From positions 62,001 through 126,000 of the forward strand of contig CAYTCV010000001.1 in the NCBI GenBank assembly GCA_964436465.1: a DNA stretch of 64,000 bases, given 5' to 3'. Position 1 is the stretch's first letter, and each line of letters begins with the position of its first letter. Under the pieces are notes generated by a model. That model saw only the letters and a program-made list of their open reading frames with translations. It was not told the origin of the DNA and searched no databases. Positions 7,716 to 16,120 of this stretch are shown here, piece after piece. The DNA comes from RBG-13-66-14 sp964436465. Lineage in GTDB: Bacteria; RBG-13-66-14. The translations under genes were made by a program, and so were the position numbers.

Positions 7716-8546
7716 CTAAAAGTCCGGCGGGAGCTCGTCGATTTCCGCCTGGCTGAAGACCGGCCCGTCCAGGCAGACATACTTGGCCCCGACGTTGCAC
7801 CGGCCGCATTTGCCGATGCCGCACTTCATCCGGTTCTCCAGGGTGGTGATGACCCTTTCCGGCGCGAAGCCCATCTTGGACAGGCTCTGGAAGGCGAACT
7901 TTATCATGATGGGCGGGCCGCAGGTGACGACGAAGGCGTCCTTCGGGTCCAGCGCCGCCTCCTCCATCACCGGGGGCACGAAGCCGACCTTGCCCTTCCA
8001 GTCCGGGGTCTCTCCACCGGGGTCCACGGTGAGAATGAGCTTCGCGTCGTGCTTGGCCCACTCGTCGAACTCGCGCTTATAGAGGAGGTCACCGACGGAG
8101 CGGGCTCCGTAGAGGATGGTGACGTTTCCGTAATCCTTCCGGTTGTCCAGGACGAACCATATCAGGCTGCGCAGAGGGGCGATGCCGATGCCGCCGCCCA
8201 CGATGTGCAGGTTCTTCCCCTTCATGGACTCGTAGGGGAAATGGTTTCCGTAGGGGCCGCGGAAGCCGACGGGGTCTCCCGTATTCCGGCGCGAGAGGCC
8301 GCCGGTGACACGGCCCACCTCCTTGAAGGTGCACTCGATGTACCCCGTGCGCGAAGGTGAGCTGGCGATGCAGAAGGTGGACTCCCCTTCGCCGAAGGCC
8401 GAGTACTCGCCGAACTGCCCCGGCTCGAAGGTGAATTTCTCCCGGACCCCCTCGTCGGCGAACTCGAGCCGATAGGTCCGGGTGTCCGGGGTTTCCTGCA
8501 CAATGTCCTTGATTTCCGCCAGCTGGGGCGCGTAGACGTTGGGCAT
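7716..8546 (-). CDS. flxA: FlxA-like FAD/NAD(P)H-binding electron-transfer subunit
   Basis: A 276-residue ferredoxin-NADP-reductase-type flavoprotein, related to AsrB and to the gamma subunit of sulfhydrogenases. The FAD site is in the N-terminal barrel (TFCIASSPS, near residue 90). The NAD(P) site is IVGGGIGIAPLRSLI plus a VTCGPPIM block. A C-terminal [2Fe-2S] motif follows: C242-x4-C247-x2-C250-x7-C258. In known FlxABCD-HdrABC complexes FlxA oxidises NADH and feeds FlxBCD and HdrA. It is the last gene of the operon, cut off from flxB by an ABC-2 transporter pair. On its own it could be mistaken for AsrB, but the flxBCD/hdrABC context favours FlxA. Confidence 0.85.
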   Translation of the reverse strand: MPNVYAPQLAEIKDIVQETPDTRTYRLEFADEGVREKFTFEPGQFGEYSAFGEGESTFCIASSPSRTGYIECTFKEVGRVTGGLSRRNTGDPVGFRGPYGNHFPYESMKGKNLHIVGGGIGIAPLRSLIWFVLDNRKDYGNVTILYGARSVGDLLYKREFDEWAKHDAKLILTVDPGGETPDWKGKVGFVPPVMEEAALDPKDAFVVTCGPPIMIKFAFQSLSKMGFAPERVITTLENRMKCGIGKCGRCNVGAKYVCLDGPVFSQAEIDELPPDF

Positions 8547-8575
8547 GTTCTCCGTCCTTTCGGGCGGTTGACTCG

Positions 8576-9391
8576 TCAGAGCAGGATATCCTTACGCCGA
8601 TATAAGATGTGCGAAACCAGAATGCAGAGCGCGGTCAGGCCGATGAAGTAGGCCACCCGCCACCAGTCGCAGCCGAAATGCCCGACCGCGATGTTGATGT
8701 CCACGAAACGGAAGGGGCTGATGTATCCGTAAGCCCGGGTGGTTTCGGATATTTGGGTGAAACCGTTGATGAAGTAGAACCCCAGGACCACCCCGAGGCC
8801 CACCTTGGTGGCGGACCGACCCCTCGTCGTCAGCGTGGAGATGAAGACTCCCATTGCACCGAGGGCCAGCATCAGGAGCCACGTCTGCAGGGCGACGATG
8901 AGGAAGATGCCGGCGTCGTAAGGGCCGTCCGCCATTATCGCCATGGTAATGAGACTGGCCGGGACTACTATCAGATTCAGGGCGGTGAGTAGGGTTCCCA
9001 GGGCAGCCAGCTTGGAGTTGAGCACCTCGGCCCGTGTGATGGGCTTCGTCAGGAGGAATTCGGCGGTTTTCCGGGATTCCTCGTCGGCGATGAGCCGCGA
9101 GCCCAGCAGCATCGCCACGATGCTCCCCAACAGCAGGGTGTAGAGCCCGTAGTAGGTTACGAAGAACCCGAGCACGTTGGTCATGTTGTCCAGGTTTACG
9201 CCGAAAACGGTCAACATGCTTTTAAAGAAGGGATTGTTGAAAAATGAGTCCAGTTGTTCGAAGACCTTGCTCTGAATGATGATGGGGTAGAAGAATGTTA
9301 TCAGGGTATTCAGGCCGACGAGAACCGCGCTCCAGACGAGGACCTCCTTCCAATGCCGCCGCAGCTCCATGAGGTAGACGTTCGCGTTCAA
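8576..9391 (-). CDS. ABC-2 type transporter permease
   Basis: A 271-residue integral membrane protein with about six hydrophobic helices. It starts MNANVYLMELRRHWKEVLVWS, typical of ABC-2 permeases, and has the loop RLIADEESRKTAEFLLTKPITRAEVL, which matches the ABC2 membrane-family consensus. The TTG start overlaps the stop of the ATPase gene (TTGA), so the pair is translationally coupled. The exported substrate is unknown. The pair interrupts the flx gene set, between flxB and flxA. Confidence 0.88.
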   Translation of the reverse strand: MNANVYLMELRRHWKEVLVWSAVLVGLNTLITFFYPIIIQSKVFEQLDSFFNNPFFKSMLTVFGVNLDNMTNVLGFFVTYYGLYTLLLGSIVAMLLGSRLIADEESRKTAEFLLTKPITRAEVLNSKLAALGTLLTALNLIVVPASLITMAIMADGPYDAGIFLIVALQTWLLMLALGAMGVFISTLTTRGRSATKVGLGVVLGFYFINGFTQISETTRAYGYISPFRFVDINIAVGHFGCDWWRVAYFIGLTALCILVSHILYRRKDILL

Positions 9392-10296
9392 TCTTCCCCG
9401 CCGTCCCGGTAGTAGTGAAGGAAAATTTCTTCCAGGTCCGGCTCCTCGAGGGTCAGGTCGGTGACCGGCATCCCCGCCAGGAGCGCGAGCAGGTCCCCGA
9501 TGCGCCCGTCGAAGAGGAAGCGGCAGTCGCGGTCCCGGATTTCGAGCTCGTGCACACCAGCGACGTCGAGCGCGCCGGGCGCTGGAGTTTCACTCAGGCT
9601 CAGGCGGACCTTCCTGAGCTGCTTCTGGCGCAGGGAGCTAATCTCCTCGACGTCGACGACGTGTCCCTCCTTGAGAATCGCCACCCGCCCGCAGATTTTC
9701 TGGACCTCGGACAGGACGTGGGAGGAGTAGAAGACCGTCGCCCCCCGGGCGTTCTCCTCGCGCAGCGTCTCGGTGAGGCGGGCCTGGATGAGGGGGTCGA
9801 GGCCGCCCGTCGGCTCGTCCAGAATCAGAAGCTCCGGCGAGTGGAGGAGCGCCGCCAGGATGCCGACCTTTTTCTTGGTGCCCAGGGAGAGGTCGGCGAA
9901 GTTTCGGGCCAGGTCCACCTTGAAGCGCTCGGCCAGCACCCGCGTCCGCTTCCCGTCCACCGCCCCGTAGAAGCGGGCCGAGTAGGCCAGAAGCTCGCCC
10001 ACCCGCAGGCGGTCGTAGCAGTTCACCTCCGCGGGCAGATACCCGACGCGCCGCTTTATCGCCTTCGAATCCCGGACGATGTCCAGGCCGAAAATCCTCC
10101 CCGCGCCGCGCGTCGGGTACAGAAGGGACAAAAGGGTGCGGATGGTGGTGGACTTGCCGGCGCCGTTGGGCCCGATGAAGCCGAAGATTTCCCCCGGCTC
10201 CACCTCCAGGTCCACGTCCTGGATACCCCGCGTTTTGCCGTAAAACTTGGTCAGGCCGCGGGTTTCAATCGCCGGGTGGTGAGCGGTGTCCGTCAC
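9388..10296 (-). CDS. ABC transporter ATP-binding protein (ABC-2 exporter)
   Basis: A 302-residue ATPase. Walker A is GPNGAGKST and the Walker B region is LLILDEPTGGLDPL. The signature is degenerate (LSLGTKKKVGI instead of LSGGQ). The H-loop is YSSHVLSEV. The roughly 80-residue C-terminal extension is typical of ABC-2/drug-type exporters of the CcmA/YxlF kind. It starts with GTG at 10296, with an AAGGGA ribosome-binding site. Its partner is the permease immediately downstream. Co-transcription with hdr/flx genes is inferred from orientation and short spacing. Confidence 0.9.
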   Translation of the reverse strand: MTDTAHHPAIETRGLTKFYGKTRGIQDVDLEVEPGEIFGFIGPNGAGKSTTIRTLLSLLYPTRGAGRIFGLDIVRDSKAIKRRVGYLPAEVNCYDRLRVGELLAYSARFYGAVDGKRTRVLAERFKVDLARNFADLSLGTKKKVGILAALLHSPELLILDEPTGGLDPLIQARLTETLREENARGATVFYSSHVLSEVQKICGRVAILKEGHVVDVEEISSLRQKQLRKVRLSLSETPAPGALDVAGVHELEIRDRDCRFLFDGRIGDLLALLAGMPVTDLTLEEPDLEEIFLHYYRDGGED

Positions 10297-10332
10297 ATGT
10301 CCCTTAATCCCGAGCGGGGTTCCATCCGTCGC

Positions 10333-11364
10333 CTATTCCCCCTGCTCGGCCACGGCGCCCATGACCTCGGTGATGTCCTGGCCGACGGGGCAGACGCGGA
10401 TGCAGCGCCCGCAGCCGACGCAGCCGGGCAGGTTCCACTTGTCCAGGAAAATCTTGAACTTGCAGGTGAAGCGGTTGCGCCAGCGCAGCGGCTGCCGCCC
10501 GCGCGGGTTGTGCCCCGAGGCGTGGAGGGTGAAGTGGTCGAACTGGCAGGCGTCCCAGTTCCTTTTGCGCTCGCCGGCGCCCAGCTTGCCCTCGTCCACG
10601 ATGTCGAAGCAGTGGCAGGTGGGGCAGACGAAGGTGCAGGCGCCGCAGGAGAGGCAGCGGAACGCCATCTTCGGCCACTTCTCGGAATCGTAATTGTCGT
10701 AATCGTCGAGCCAGGCCTTGATGCGCTCCGGTGTTTCCGCCAGGTCGTGGCGCAGGTCCTTGTACGCCTTCTCGATGGCCTTGTCGCGCAGGGCGCGCTC
10801 GGGCGCCGGGGCGAAGACCTTTTCGTGCCTGGCCAGGAGCTCCTCGCCCTTTGTGCTGCCGGTCTCGACGTAGAAGCCGTCCTCGAGGGGGGTCAGCAGG
10901 ATGTCCGCCCCCTCGACGCCGTCGGGCCGCCCGCCGGTGGAGGTGCAGAAGCAGGCGTCGTCGGCGGCGGTGCAGCTCACGGCGACGATGACGGCGGCGG
11001 CGCGCCGCTTCAGATAGAACTCGTCCTCGTACTCCCCGGCGAAGACCGCGTCCAGGCTCTGCATGCCGCGGGCGTCGCAGGGCCGGCAGAAAATCACCGT
11101 GGGCGGGTACACGTCGAGGAGGAGGTCGCGGACCCGCGTCTCGGCCGCGTCGTAGTCGTAGGCGAGAATCGGCTCCGTCCGGGCGAAGATGAAGTCCTTG
11201 GCGGAGTTGGCGGTGCAGACGTAGTCCGCCTCGTACTCCTCCATCGAGGAGAGCTCGGCGAGGACGACGTCGTCGCCGCGCCTGGTCGGCCCGACGATGC
11301 GGTAGTTGTCGCCCGTGAGCGCCTGGAAGAGGTCGCTAAAATCCCGCAGCTTGCCCTCGCGCAT
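10333..11364 (-). CDS. flxB: FlxB-like 4Fe-4S dicluster protein (AsrA-related)
   Basis: A 343-residue protein. The two C-terminal [4Fe-4S] motifs are CGACTFVCPTCHCFDI and CVGCGRCIRVCPVGQD. The N-terminal 220 residues resemble the AsrA/hydrogenase beta-subunit fold (PPTVIFCRPCDARGM is the conserved block). In the FlxABCD family this subunit passes electrons from FlxA towards FlxC/FlxD. It follows flxC by 33 bases on the minus strand. Anaerobic sulfite reductase subunit A is the main alternative name, but no AsrC is present and the flxCD-hdrABC genes are. Confidence 0.82.
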   Translation of the reverse strand: MREGKLRDFSDLFQALTGDNYRIVGPTRRGDDVVLAELSSMEEYEADYVCTANSAKDFIFARTEPILAYDYDAAETRVRDLLLDVYPPTVIFCRPCDARGMQSLDAVFAGEYEDEFYLKRRAAAVIVAVSCTAADDACFCTSTGGRPDGVEGADILLTPLEDGFYVETGSTKGEELLARHEKVFAPAPERALRDKAIEKAYKDLRHDLAETPERIKAWLDDYDNYDSEKWPKMAFRCLSCGACTFVCPTCHCFDIVDEGKLGAGERKRNWDACQFDHFTLHASGHNPRGRQPLRWRNRFTCKFKIFLDKWNLPGCVGCGRCIRVCPVGQDITEVMGAVAEQGE

Positions 11365-11397
11365 GGCATCCCTCTGGTTGAAACGGCTGGCCGTTTT

Positions 11398-12273
11398 TTA
11401 ACGGATGAACTCCTCCGCATCCTTCTCGGTGTAGGTGGTCAGCGGCGGCCGGGATTCGGGGTCCAGACCGGCCACGTAGCCGAAGCGCTCGCTGACGATT
11501 TTGCGCAGGTGCTGGTTCAGTAAATCCAGCGGTATTCCCACGGGACAGGCCCGCTGGCACTCGCCGCAGCCGATGCAGCGCCCGGCCAGGTGAAACGCCC
11601 GCACGATGTTCCAGCTCCAGCTTCCCAGCTCGTGCCCCGAGGTGGGGACCCACTGCGGCTGGTTCGAGTCGGCGATGCACCGCTCGCAGGAGCACAGGGG
11701 GCACGCCGCGCGGCAGGCGTGGCACCGGATGCATTTGGCCAGTTCCTCGCGCCAGAAGGCGTAGCGCTCCTCCCGGGATTTTTTCGCCAGTTCCGCGGCC
11801 AATTCGCTCGGCGCGTACTCCGTGCGCGGCGCCTCTTCGGGCAGGTCGCCGATGACGTGGGCCGTGTGCCGCGGCCGGTGGACGTCGCAGATTTCACACT
11901 TGAACGGGCGCTCGCCGTCGGCGGCGTCGAAGTTCGGGACCACGCCGGAGCAGCAGACGCCGATGAGGGTGACCTTCTCCGGGTCGAGCTGGGCCTCCTG
12001 GATGAGCCCCACGGCGGCCTTGGCGTCGCAGCCCTTCAGCACGACCGCCGGCTTGGAGAACTCCGCCCCCAGAAGCTTGTAGCGCTTGTTCAGATACCCG
12101 GCAAGGTTGTTCAGGCAGCGCTCGTCGAAAACGAGCCGCTCCACGTCCGCGGGGTCGGTGATGAAGACCGGCGCCCGTCGCCTTTCGTCGTGGTGCTTGC
12201 CGTAGCCGATGACGACGTCGGCCTCGCCGGATTCGAGGAGCTTTTTCGCCAGCTCGCGCAGTTGGGTTTCCAT
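11398..12273 (-). CDS. flxC: FlxC-like iron-sulfur protein
   Basis: A 291-residue protein. Its N-terminal half resembles the FrhB/coenzyme-F420-hydrogenase beta-like domain (VVLKGCDAKAAVGLIQE, then LIGVCCSGVVP). Two [4Fe-4S] clusters follow: CIRCHACRAACPLCSCERC and CIGCGECQRACPVGIP. The frame extends upstream to 12405, but that part overlaps flxD; the ATG at 12273 lies 4 bases after the flxD stop. In FlxABCD complexes this subunit is the middle relay between NADH-oxidising FlxA and the Hdr part. Confidence 0.82.
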   Translation of the reverse strand: METQLRELAKKLLESGEADVVIGYGKHHDERRRAPVFITDPADVERLVFDERCLNNLAGYLNKRYKLLGAEFSKPAVVLKGCDAKAAVGLIQEAQLDPEKVTLIGVCCSGVVPNFDAADGERPFKCEICDVHRPRHTAHVIGDLPEEAPRTEYAPSELAAELAKKSREERYAFWREELAKCIRCHACRAACPLCSCERCIADSNQPQWVPTSGHELGSWSWNIVRAFHLAGRCIGCGECQRACPVGIPLDLLNQHLRKIVSERFGYVAGLDPESRPPLTTYTEKDAEEFIR

Positions 12274-12277
12274 GTCC

Positions 12278-12799
12278 CTACCTGGAGAGATTGTGGTAGT
12301 CGGTGTGCGGCCCCAGCTCCCGCACCTTGTCCGTGACCTCGTTGATGACCTTGACCCACTTGACGCCCTCGGCCGCCGAGACCCAGGAGAACTGGAGCCG
12401 GTCAAGGTCCAGGCCGAGGAAGCTGAAGAGCTCGCGGAAGACGGTCCAGCGCCGCCGGGCGTGGTAGTTTCCCGTGTTGTAGTGGCAGTCGCCGGGGTGG
12501 CAGCCGGAGACCAGCACGCCGTCGGCCCCGTTCTCGAAGGCCTTGAGCACGAACAGCGGGTCTATGCGCGCCGTGCAGGGCAGCTTGATGACGCGCACGT
12601 TCGCCTGGTACTTCATGCGGCTGGTGCCCGCCAGGTCCATGCCCAGGTAGGTGCACCAGTTGCAGACGAAGGCGACTATTCGCGGCTCCCACTCCCCGCC
12701 GGAGGGCTCCGGTTTTTCCGTCTTTTCCAGGGGGACGGCCGTATCCTCGACGACCAGCTCGTCGGCGGCCTTGGTGGTCAGGGCTTCTTTCTCGGCCAC
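12278..12799 (-). CDS. flxD: FlxD / MvhD-family iron-sulfur subunit
   Basis: A 173-residue protein of the MvhD family, which docks hydrogenase or Flx modules onto HdrA through a [2Fe-2S] cluster. The family blocks are IVAFVCNWCTYLGMDLAG (C46, C49), VRVIKLPCTARIDP, LKAFENGADGVLVSGCHPGDCHY and GNYHARRR. The GTG start at 12799 has an AAGGAG site seven bases upstream. The first 38 residues are a low-complexity acidic extension not typical of MvhD. It is the first of the flx genes behind hdrA, separated from it by 177 bases with a possible internal promoter. Confidence 0.9.
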   Translation of the reverse strand: MAEKEALTTKAADELVVEDTAVPLEKTEKPEPSGGEWEPRIVAFVCNWCTYLGMDLAGTSRMKYQANVRVIKLPCTARIDPLFVLKAFENGADGVLVSGCHPGDCHYNTGNYHARRRWTVFRELFSFLGLDLDRLQFSWVSAAEGVKWVKVINEVTDKVRELGPHTDYHNLSR

Positions 12800-12837
12800 A
12801 AGATTCTCCTTATTCCTTCGCAGGAGGAGTCTCTTTC

Positions 12838-12863
12838 GGGCGGGGACGGCGCCCCGCCCCTAC
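12838..12863 (+). repeat. Single copy of the GGGGCGGGG hairpin repeat
   Basis: GGGCGGGG, a short loop and CCCCGCCC, followed by CTAC. It matches the family found at 33405-33712 and elsewhere, here as a lone unit in the flxD leader. Confidence 0.6.
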
Positions 12864-12888
12864 ACCCGGATAGTCACGTCGTTAAAAC

Positions 12889-12909
12889 TTACAGCGACTG
12901 AATTTCGGC
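12889..12909 (-). other. Relic copy of the hdrA 3' end
   Basis: On the minus strand this reads GCC GAA ATT CAG TCG CTG TAA (AEIQSL-stop), the same peptide and stop position as the hdrA end 88 bases upstream in transcription order (GCA GAG ATT CAG TCT CTG TGA). All sense-codon differences are synonymous. There is no upstream reading frame for it. Confidence 0.5.
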
Positions 12910-12929
12910 GCGGCTTCGCCGTTTGTCAA
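12901..12929 (-). promoter_or_regulatory. Possible internal promoter before flxD
   Basis: On the minus strand: a consensus TTGACA (12924-12929), a 17-base spacer and a weak GAAATT. It would let flxDCB be expressed separately from hdr. The -10 is poor, so this is tentative. Confidence 0.3.
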
Positions 12930-12976
12930 CTCCGGCTTTGGAGACGAGGGGTTTATCCACATTTTTCCAAAAGGGC

Positions 12977-15022
12977 TCACAGAGACTGAATCTCTGCGTA
13001 GAGCTGCCGGTCGTTGAAGCCGGCCAACTGAGCCGAGTTGGAGCGGCAGACCGCCGTGCACAGCCCGCAGCCCTGGCACAGGCCCGGGTTGACCTCGGCC
13101 ACCATCCGCAGCACCGCGCCCTCGCGGTTCTTGATTTCCTTCTCGGTGATGGCCTGGTAGGGACAGGCGTTGACGCAGTCCCAGCAGCCGATGCAGGTCG
13201 TCTCGTTGATGTGGGCTACGACGGGCTCGCGCTCCAGCTCGTCGAAGGCGAAGAGGTTCTGAATTTTCGAGGCGGCGGCGGAGCCCTGGGCCACGCAGTC
13301 CGGGATGTCCATGGGCCCCTGGCAGACCCCGGCGAGGAAGATGCCGCCCGTGTTCGTCTCCACGGGCCGCAGCTTCGGGTGGGCCTCGACGTAGAACCCA
13401 TGCTGGTCGTAGCTGATGGAGAGCTTGCGGGCCAGCTCCTTGGCGTCGGGCTGGGGAATCATGGCCGGGGCGACCACGACCATGTCCACGGCCACCTCGA
13501 GCTCCTCCCCGGCGATGGTGTCGGCGCCCTTGAGGACCAGCTTGTCGCCGTCGCGGTAAATTCGGGATACGCGGCCGCGCAGGTAGAGCGCCCCGTCCTC
13601 CTCGATGGCCCGGCGGACGAACTCCTCGTAGCGCTTGCCGCCCGCGCGCACATCCATGTAGAACACCACCGGTTGCCCGTCGTGCACGGCGTGCTTGTAG
13701 AGCATGGTGTGCTTGGCGGTGTACATGCAGCAGATTTTACTGCAGAACTCGATGCCCTTCTCCGGGCAGCGGGAGCCGATGCACTGCAGGAAGGCGATTG
13801 TTTGGGGGACCTTGTTGTCCGAGGGGCGCTTGAGCTGGCCCAGGGTGGGCCCCGACGAGGTCACGATGCGCTCGAACTGGAGCCCGTCGATGATGTCGGG
13901 GTCCTCGCCGTAGCCGTACTCGCCGTAGCCCGTGTACAGGCTCCCCTCCGGCTGGCGCCCCAACTCGTAGAGGGTGTAGCCGGTGGCCACGACGACGGCG
14001 CCGATGTCGAACTCCAGCAGCTCATCCTGCTGCTCGTAGTCGATGGCCCCGGTGGGGCAGACCTTTTCGCAGACCTTGCACTTGCCGGTCTGGAAGTAGG
14101 TGCAGTAATCGGGGTGGAGGACCGGGGTGTTGGGCACGGCCTGGGGGAAGGGGGAGTTGATGGCCTTGGTCATGGCGCCCTTCCGGACGTCGGAGGCCTC
14201 TTTGTAGCTGCCCTCGAACACCCCGAGGCCGGCCTCGAAGTAGTTGGGCATCCGGGAGGGGCACTTCTCCTGGCACAGGCCGCAGCCGGTGCAGAGCTCG
14301 GCGTTGACGTAGCGGGCCCGGCGGCGGATGGTGGCCTTGAAGTTGCCGATGAAGCCCTCCAGCTTCTCCAGCTCGGCCCAGGAGATGATGGTGACCTTGG
14401 GGTGCTTGGCCGCCTCGACCATCCGCGGGGTGAGGATGCACTGGGAGCAGTCCAGGGTGGGGAAGGTTTCGTCGAGCTGGGACATGTGGCCGCCGATGGA
14501 GGGATTCCGCTCCAGGAGAATCACCTCGTGGCCGCCGTTGGCGATGTCCAGGGTGGCCTGGATGCCGGCGATTCCCCCGCCGATGACCAGCGCCCGCTTG
14601 GTCATCGGGACCCGGATGCGCTCCAGCGGCTCGTCGAAGAACGTCTTCTCCACCATCATCTTCGTCAGCTCGACGGCCTTGGGGGTGCCCGTCTCCTTGG
14701 ACGGGTGGACCCAGGAGCAGTGCTCGCGGATGTTTGCCACCTCGAGCATGAAGGGATTCAGGCCGCTGGACTGGGCGGTGGAGCGGAAGGTCTTCTCGTG
14801 CATGTGCGGGCTGCAGGCGGCAACCACCACGCCGTCCAGGTGATGCTCCTTGATGGCCTGGGCAATCATGTCCTGCCCCGGAGCCGAGCAGACGAACTTG
14901 TAGTCCGCCGCGTAGACCACCCCGGGGATTTTCTTGATTTCCTCGGCCACCCGGGGGCAGTCCACGGTGTCGCCGATGTTCTTGCCACAGTGGCAGACGA
15001 AAACGCCTATTCTGCGGGCCAT
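12977..15022 (-). CDS. hdrA: HdrA-like FAD iron-sulfur subunit of heterodisulfide reductase
   Basis: A 681-residue protein, the central electron-bifurcating flavoprotein of Hdr-type complexes. The N-terminal domain starts RIGVFVCHCGKNIGDTVDC. The FAD-binding motif is VIGGGIAGIQATLDIA, followed by GGHMSQLDETFPTLDCSQC. There are several [4Fe-4S] motifs: CTGCGLCQEKCPSRMP, CKVCEKVCPTGAI, CIGCWDCVNACPY and CQGCGLCTAVC. Length is normal for a single-unit HdrA. In FlxABCD-HdrABC, electrons from NADH are thought to be split here between ferredoxin and the HdrBC disulfide site. Cysteine, not selenocysteine, occupies the cluster positions. Confidence 0.95.
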   Translation of the reverse strand: MARRIGVFVCHCGKNIGDTVDCPRVAEEIKKIPGVVYAADYKFVCSAPGQDMIAQAIKEHHLDGVVVAACSPHMHEKTFRSTAQSSGLNPFMLEVANIREHCSWVHPSKETGTPKAVELTKMMVEKTFFDEPLERIRVPMTKRALVIGGGIAGIQATLDIANGGHEVILLERNPSIGGHMSQLDETFPTLDCSQCILTPRMVEAAKHPKVTIISWAELEKLEGFIGNFKATIRRRARYVNAELCTGCGLCQEKCPSRMPNYFEAGLGVFEGSYKEASDVRKGAMTKAINSPFPQAVPNTPVLHPDYCTYFQTGKCKVCEKVCPTGAIDYEQQDELLEFDIGAVVVATGYTLYELGRQPEGSLYTGYGEYGYGEDPDIIDGLQFERIVTSSGPTLGQLKRPSDNKVPQTIAFLQCIGSRCPEKGIEFCSKICCMYTAKHTMLYKHAVHDGQPVVFYMDVRAGGKRYEEFVRRAIEEDGALYLRGRVSRIYRDGDKLVLKGADTIAGEELEVAVDMVVVAPAMIPQPDAKELARKLSISYDQHGFYVEAHPKLRPVETNTGGIFLAGVCQGPMDIPDCVAQGSAAASKIQNLFAFDELEREPVVAHINETTCIGCWDCVNACPYQAITEKEIKNREGAVLRMVAEVNPGLCQGCGLCTAVCRSNSAQLAGFNDRQLYAEIQSL

Positions 15023-15063
15023 TTAACTTTCTCCTTCAAGCGCGTCGGGCGCAGATGGCGGGG

Positions 15064-15342
15064 TCACTCGAAGAGGTCCGGCTTCTTCCGCTCCGTCTCC
15101 TGGTGGTAGAGGCGGGCGATGATGCGGCGGCTCTGCAGGTACCGGATGATGCCGACGGCGGTGATGATGCCTCCCAGGGGGAGGAAGACCCAGCCGAGTA
15201 CCTGGAATATCAGCACGTCGCCGAAGAACTTCAGCATCGTGAATCCCACCGCTCCGAAGCCCAGAGCGGTGCGGATGTAAGCCAAAAGGGTTCTTTCGGC
15301 GGCCAGGAGGTTCCTATGGGCGGCCAGTTTATCCCGAATCAA
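15064..15342 (-). CDS. DUF202 (YidH-type) small membrane protein
   Basis: A 92-residue protein with the DUF202 hallmark LAAERTLLAYIRTALGFGAVG (given in part), followed by two hydrophobic helices, as in YidH. The C-terminus is charged (RRIIARLYHQETERKKPDLFE). The TTG start overlaps the stop of the TonB-like gene. DUF202 proteins have no agreed function. It sits inside the hdr/flx operon, immediately before hdrA in transcription order, which is unusual. Confidence 0.82.
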   Translation of the reverse strand: MIRDKLAAHRNLLAAERTLLAYIRTALGFGAVGFTMLKFFGDVLIFQVLGWVFLPLGGIITAVGIIRYLQSRRIIARLYHQETERKKPDLFE

Positions 15343-16115
15343 TGGACCCTCTCGCCGTATTTGCCGACCTTGAGTTGGTCGAACCGGCAGGCCCCGCCCG
15401 TCTCGCCGGTGCTCGGCTCATCGGGGGAAGCCTCCTCGGAGGATTCGGCTGTCGAGACGGCGCCTACCCTGCGGAAATCGTGGACGTACAAGCCGCGGAC
15501 CAGGCCGCTCTTCGGCGACGCGCCGTCCCAGAGGGCCGAGTAAGCGGCGTCCAGGAGCGCGTCATCGGCGACTTTCTGGCCGCTCGAACGGATGAGCCAG
15601 ACATCGAGCGCCAGCCCCACGTCGTCCACCTCGAGACCGATGACGGCGAAGCCGTCCACGGCATAGTCCACGCGGATGGGTGAATGGGGCCGGAGCTCCG
15701 CCAGCGGCTCGGAGTCCTCCGTTTCCGCGGACGGCTTGGTCAACGCCGGGCCCAGCGGGTCGCCGGGGTTGACGCCCAGCTCGAACCGGTAGGGAATGGT
15801 GAGCCGGCTCGATACGGGGACGCCCTCCAGGGTGGCCGGTTTCCAGTGGGTGGCCTCAGCCGCCTCGAGGGCGGCGAGGTCGATGTCCTCCCGGTTGCTC
15901 GACTGCGCGAGCCAGGCTTCGCTCACCTCGCCGAGCCCGTTGATTATAAGGCTGACGCGGCACTCCCCCTCGAATCCGGCCTCGGCGGCTTCCGGGGGGT
16001 AGGCCGGCGGCTCGATGGGCTCCAGCGGAACGGGCGCGGTGTAATTCACCGCCGCCCCGGCGGCGCCGGAGAGCAGGACTAGGATTGCGGAAATCTGTAA
16101 GACTAGACTCTTCAT
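15339..16115 (-). CDS. Exported TonB-C-like domain protein
   Basis: A 258-residue protein with a signal peptide (MKSLVLQISAILVLLSGAAGA). Residues 30-115 match a TonB C-terminal domain: PPAYPPEAAEAGFEGECRV, LIINGLGEVSEAWL, then LEAAEATHWKPA. A second, more diverged copy may lie at residues 145-210. There is no Pro-rich spacer, so it is not a classical energy-transducing TonB. A longer frame to 16436 would overlap hdrB, and the ATG at 16115 lies 6 bases after the hdrB stop. It is placed between hdrB and DUF202; the function is unknown. Confidence 0.75.
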   Translation of the reverse strand: MKSLVLQISAILVLLSGAAGAAVNYTAPVPLEPIEPPAYPPEAAEAGFEGECRVSLIINGLGEVSEAWLAQSSNREDIDLAALEAAEATHWKPATLEGVPVSSRLTIPYRFELGVNPGDPLGPALTKPSAETEDSEPLAELRPHSPIRVDYAVDGFAVIGLEVDDVGLALDVWLIRSSGQKVADDALLDAAYSALWDGASPKSGLVRGLYVHDFRRVGAVSTAESSEEASPDEPSTGETGGACRFDQLKVGKYGERVH

Positions 16116-16120
16116 CGCGT

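Noticed and set aside
9415..11523. 702-codon open frame on the plus strand
   Set aside because: It is antisense to the ABC ATPase and flxB, with no family motifs. Long antisense frames are expected at this GC content.
10333..12273. Anaerobic sulfite reductase AsrAB
   Set aside because: There is no AsrC, and the adjacent flxD/MvhD-type and hdrABC genes fit FlxABC better.
12977..15022. Selenocysteine in HdrA
   Set aside because: No in-frame TGA occurs before the natural end, and the cluster positions are cysteine codons.
12923..15109. 728-codon open frame on the plus strand
   Set aside because: Antisense to hdrA; low-complexity Gly/Ala/Val/Asp-rich translation, no ribosome-binding site and no recognisable domain.
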